DNA of 64,000 bases from Steinernema hermaphroditum (lineage: Eukaryota; Nematoda; Chromadorea; Rhabditida; Steinernematidae), in NCBI GenBank assembly GCA_030435675.1, contig CM059625.1:5890001-5954000 (forward strand), given 5' to 3'. Positions 63,282 to 64,000 of the stretch are shown here, one piece after another. Every line of letters starts with the position of its first letter. Positions within the stretch are counted from its first letter, which is position 1. The translations under genes and the position numbers were made by a program. Under the pieces are notes generated by a model, which searched no databases, had not been told where the DNA came from, and worked only from the letters and a program-made list of their open reading frames with translations.

Positions 63282-64000
63282 GGCCTTACTCGTATAGATA
63301 ACAAGAAAATGTAGGGCGAAATGTAGGCAAAAATGTGTTTTCCCCCAATTCTTGTAGTATTTTTGAGGGATTTTCCCGAATTCAAATACGTAACGCGTTG
63401 CAGTAGACAGAGAACAGATAGAAGAGATAGTATGCTTCCCCGGAGCCTTAACATTTTTGACTCCGGGGGGCATTTATCTGGATTGTCCGACTCGCTTTTA
63501 TTGAACCCCTACAAAAACGGCTGTTCCGTTGCATCGGTGTGAAGGGAAATCAGACGAACAGAGAAATCCTCAAACTGCTTACTCAACAAACGCCAATGTT
63601 TTGTTCTCGCAGCGAAAAGTTCCAGTCTGTCTCGGTTCTTCTGCCTGCAATCAGAGAATTACTGAAGATATTGCGCTCGTTTAGTTGTCGAACCGTTGTC
63701 GGTGTGATCTTTTTGTCAACGCTTTGATTTCAAAATAAACTGTTCGTTTCAGGTCGATTTTGTATTCTGACTGTTGTTATCCAGAAATCGTGCAATGTCT
63801 TCTGAAGATGGCGCTAGCTCATCGGCCGCAGCCGCTTTGAGTTCTTCCCGTCGTGCTATCAAGGAAGGTGAATGGGCGTGCGTTGATTCCAAATGTGCAT
63901 ATATCAACAGAGAAACATACACATCATGCAGAAGTTGTGGAAAGGGTTTGTCCGTCATTTGGTGTGCTCTTCATTCTTTCTCTTTTTTTAGAAAAGCCAC
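63282..64000 (+). repeat. direct segmental duplication, copy 2 (runs off window)
   Basis: Counterpart of 58783..59509. It includes a GC-rich short hairpin (CCCCGGAG ... CTCCGGGG, around 63438..63469; also at 58949..58980 in copy 1) and the acceptor-like TTCGTTTCAG ahead of the coding start. Confidence 0.92.
63795..64000 (+). CDS. zranb2: ZRANB2-like zinc-finger splicing factor, 5' part (truncated by window end)
   Basis: Exons 63795..63945 and 63992..64000+. The first exon encodes a Ser/Ala-rich N-terminus and an intact first RanBP2-type zinc finger: EWACVDSKCAYINRE followed by TYTSCRSCGK, i.e. W-x-C-x5-C...C-x2-C. The next exon begins with the codons for E-K-P, as in the upstream copy. Because the reading frame is intact here and broken upstream, this is the probable functional gene. 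The remaining zinc finger, acidic and RS-like regions lie outside the window and cannot be judged. Confidence 0.85.
   Translation, partial: MSSEDGASSSAAAALSSSRRAIKEGEWACVDSKCAYINRETYTSCRSCGKGLSVIWCALHSFSFFRKA

Overview
Eukaryotic nuclear DNA, almost certainly from a nematode. The supporting signs are two tandem Srt-type serpentine chemoreceptor genes (a nematode-restricted family), a calmodulin-like gene closest to C. elegans cal-1, many GT-AG introns of 32-60 nt, and splice-acceptor-like sequences directly in front of several start codons, as expected with spliced-leader trans-splicing. The species cannot be named from the sequence. Exon structures were built by hand from family conservation, splice signals and reading phase. 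In every complete multi-exon gene the summed exon length is an exact multiple of three.

Layout. 0.6-2.9 kb (+): SFT2-family Golgi membrane protein, last exon not found. 3.9-5.2 kb (-): four-EF-hand calmodulin-like protein. 5.2-11.8 kb: no gene recognised. 11.8-12.5 kb (+): small single-pass membrane protein of unknown family. 14.0-17.4 kb (+): LDL-receptor-family protein with an FDNPVY endocytosis motif, probably the yolk receptor. 18.5-20.4 kb (-): GPI-anchored GDNF-receptor/GAS1-domain protein. 20.4-30.2 kb: gene-poor and repeat-rich, with a mariner-type transposase relic, a TA-flanked MITE, a perfect 53-bp fold-back and a diverged direct repeat. 30.3-33.5 kb (+): two srt genes. 34.3-34.5 kb: imperfect fold-back element. 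35.6-36.5 kb (+): CFAP20/BUG22 ciliary protein. 36.7-39.0 kb (-): SLC10 transporter with a secreted-type N-terminal domain. 41.9-43.1 kb (+): trans-2-enoyl-CoA reductase. 43.2-46.3 kb (+): a 785-residue seven-helix receptor with a ~350-residue ectodomain of no recognised family. 47.7-49.2 kb (+): mitochondrial acetyl-CoA acetyltransferase. 49.4-51.2 kb (-): another serpentine receptor. 51.2-59.3 kb: gene desert. 59.3-60.5 kb (+): ZRANB2-type gene copy with several disabling lesions. 60.7 kb: tRNA-like pol III element. 61.6-61.9 kb (+): secreted Tyr/Gly-rich peptide with a TATA box. 63.3-64.0 kb: the start of a second ZRANB2 copy, with an intact first zinc finger, cut by the window end.

The genes do not form a pathway. 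Themes are lipid handling (LDL-receptor-like protein, SLC10 transporter, enoyl-CoA reductase, thiolase), sensory receptors (two Srt, one Str-like, one large-ectodomain 7TM) and cilia (CFAP20). The most unusual items are the large-ectodomain receptor, the fold-back/MITE cluster at 27.8-28.4 kb, the ZRANB2 duplication with one broken copy, and the very short frame-neutral introns.
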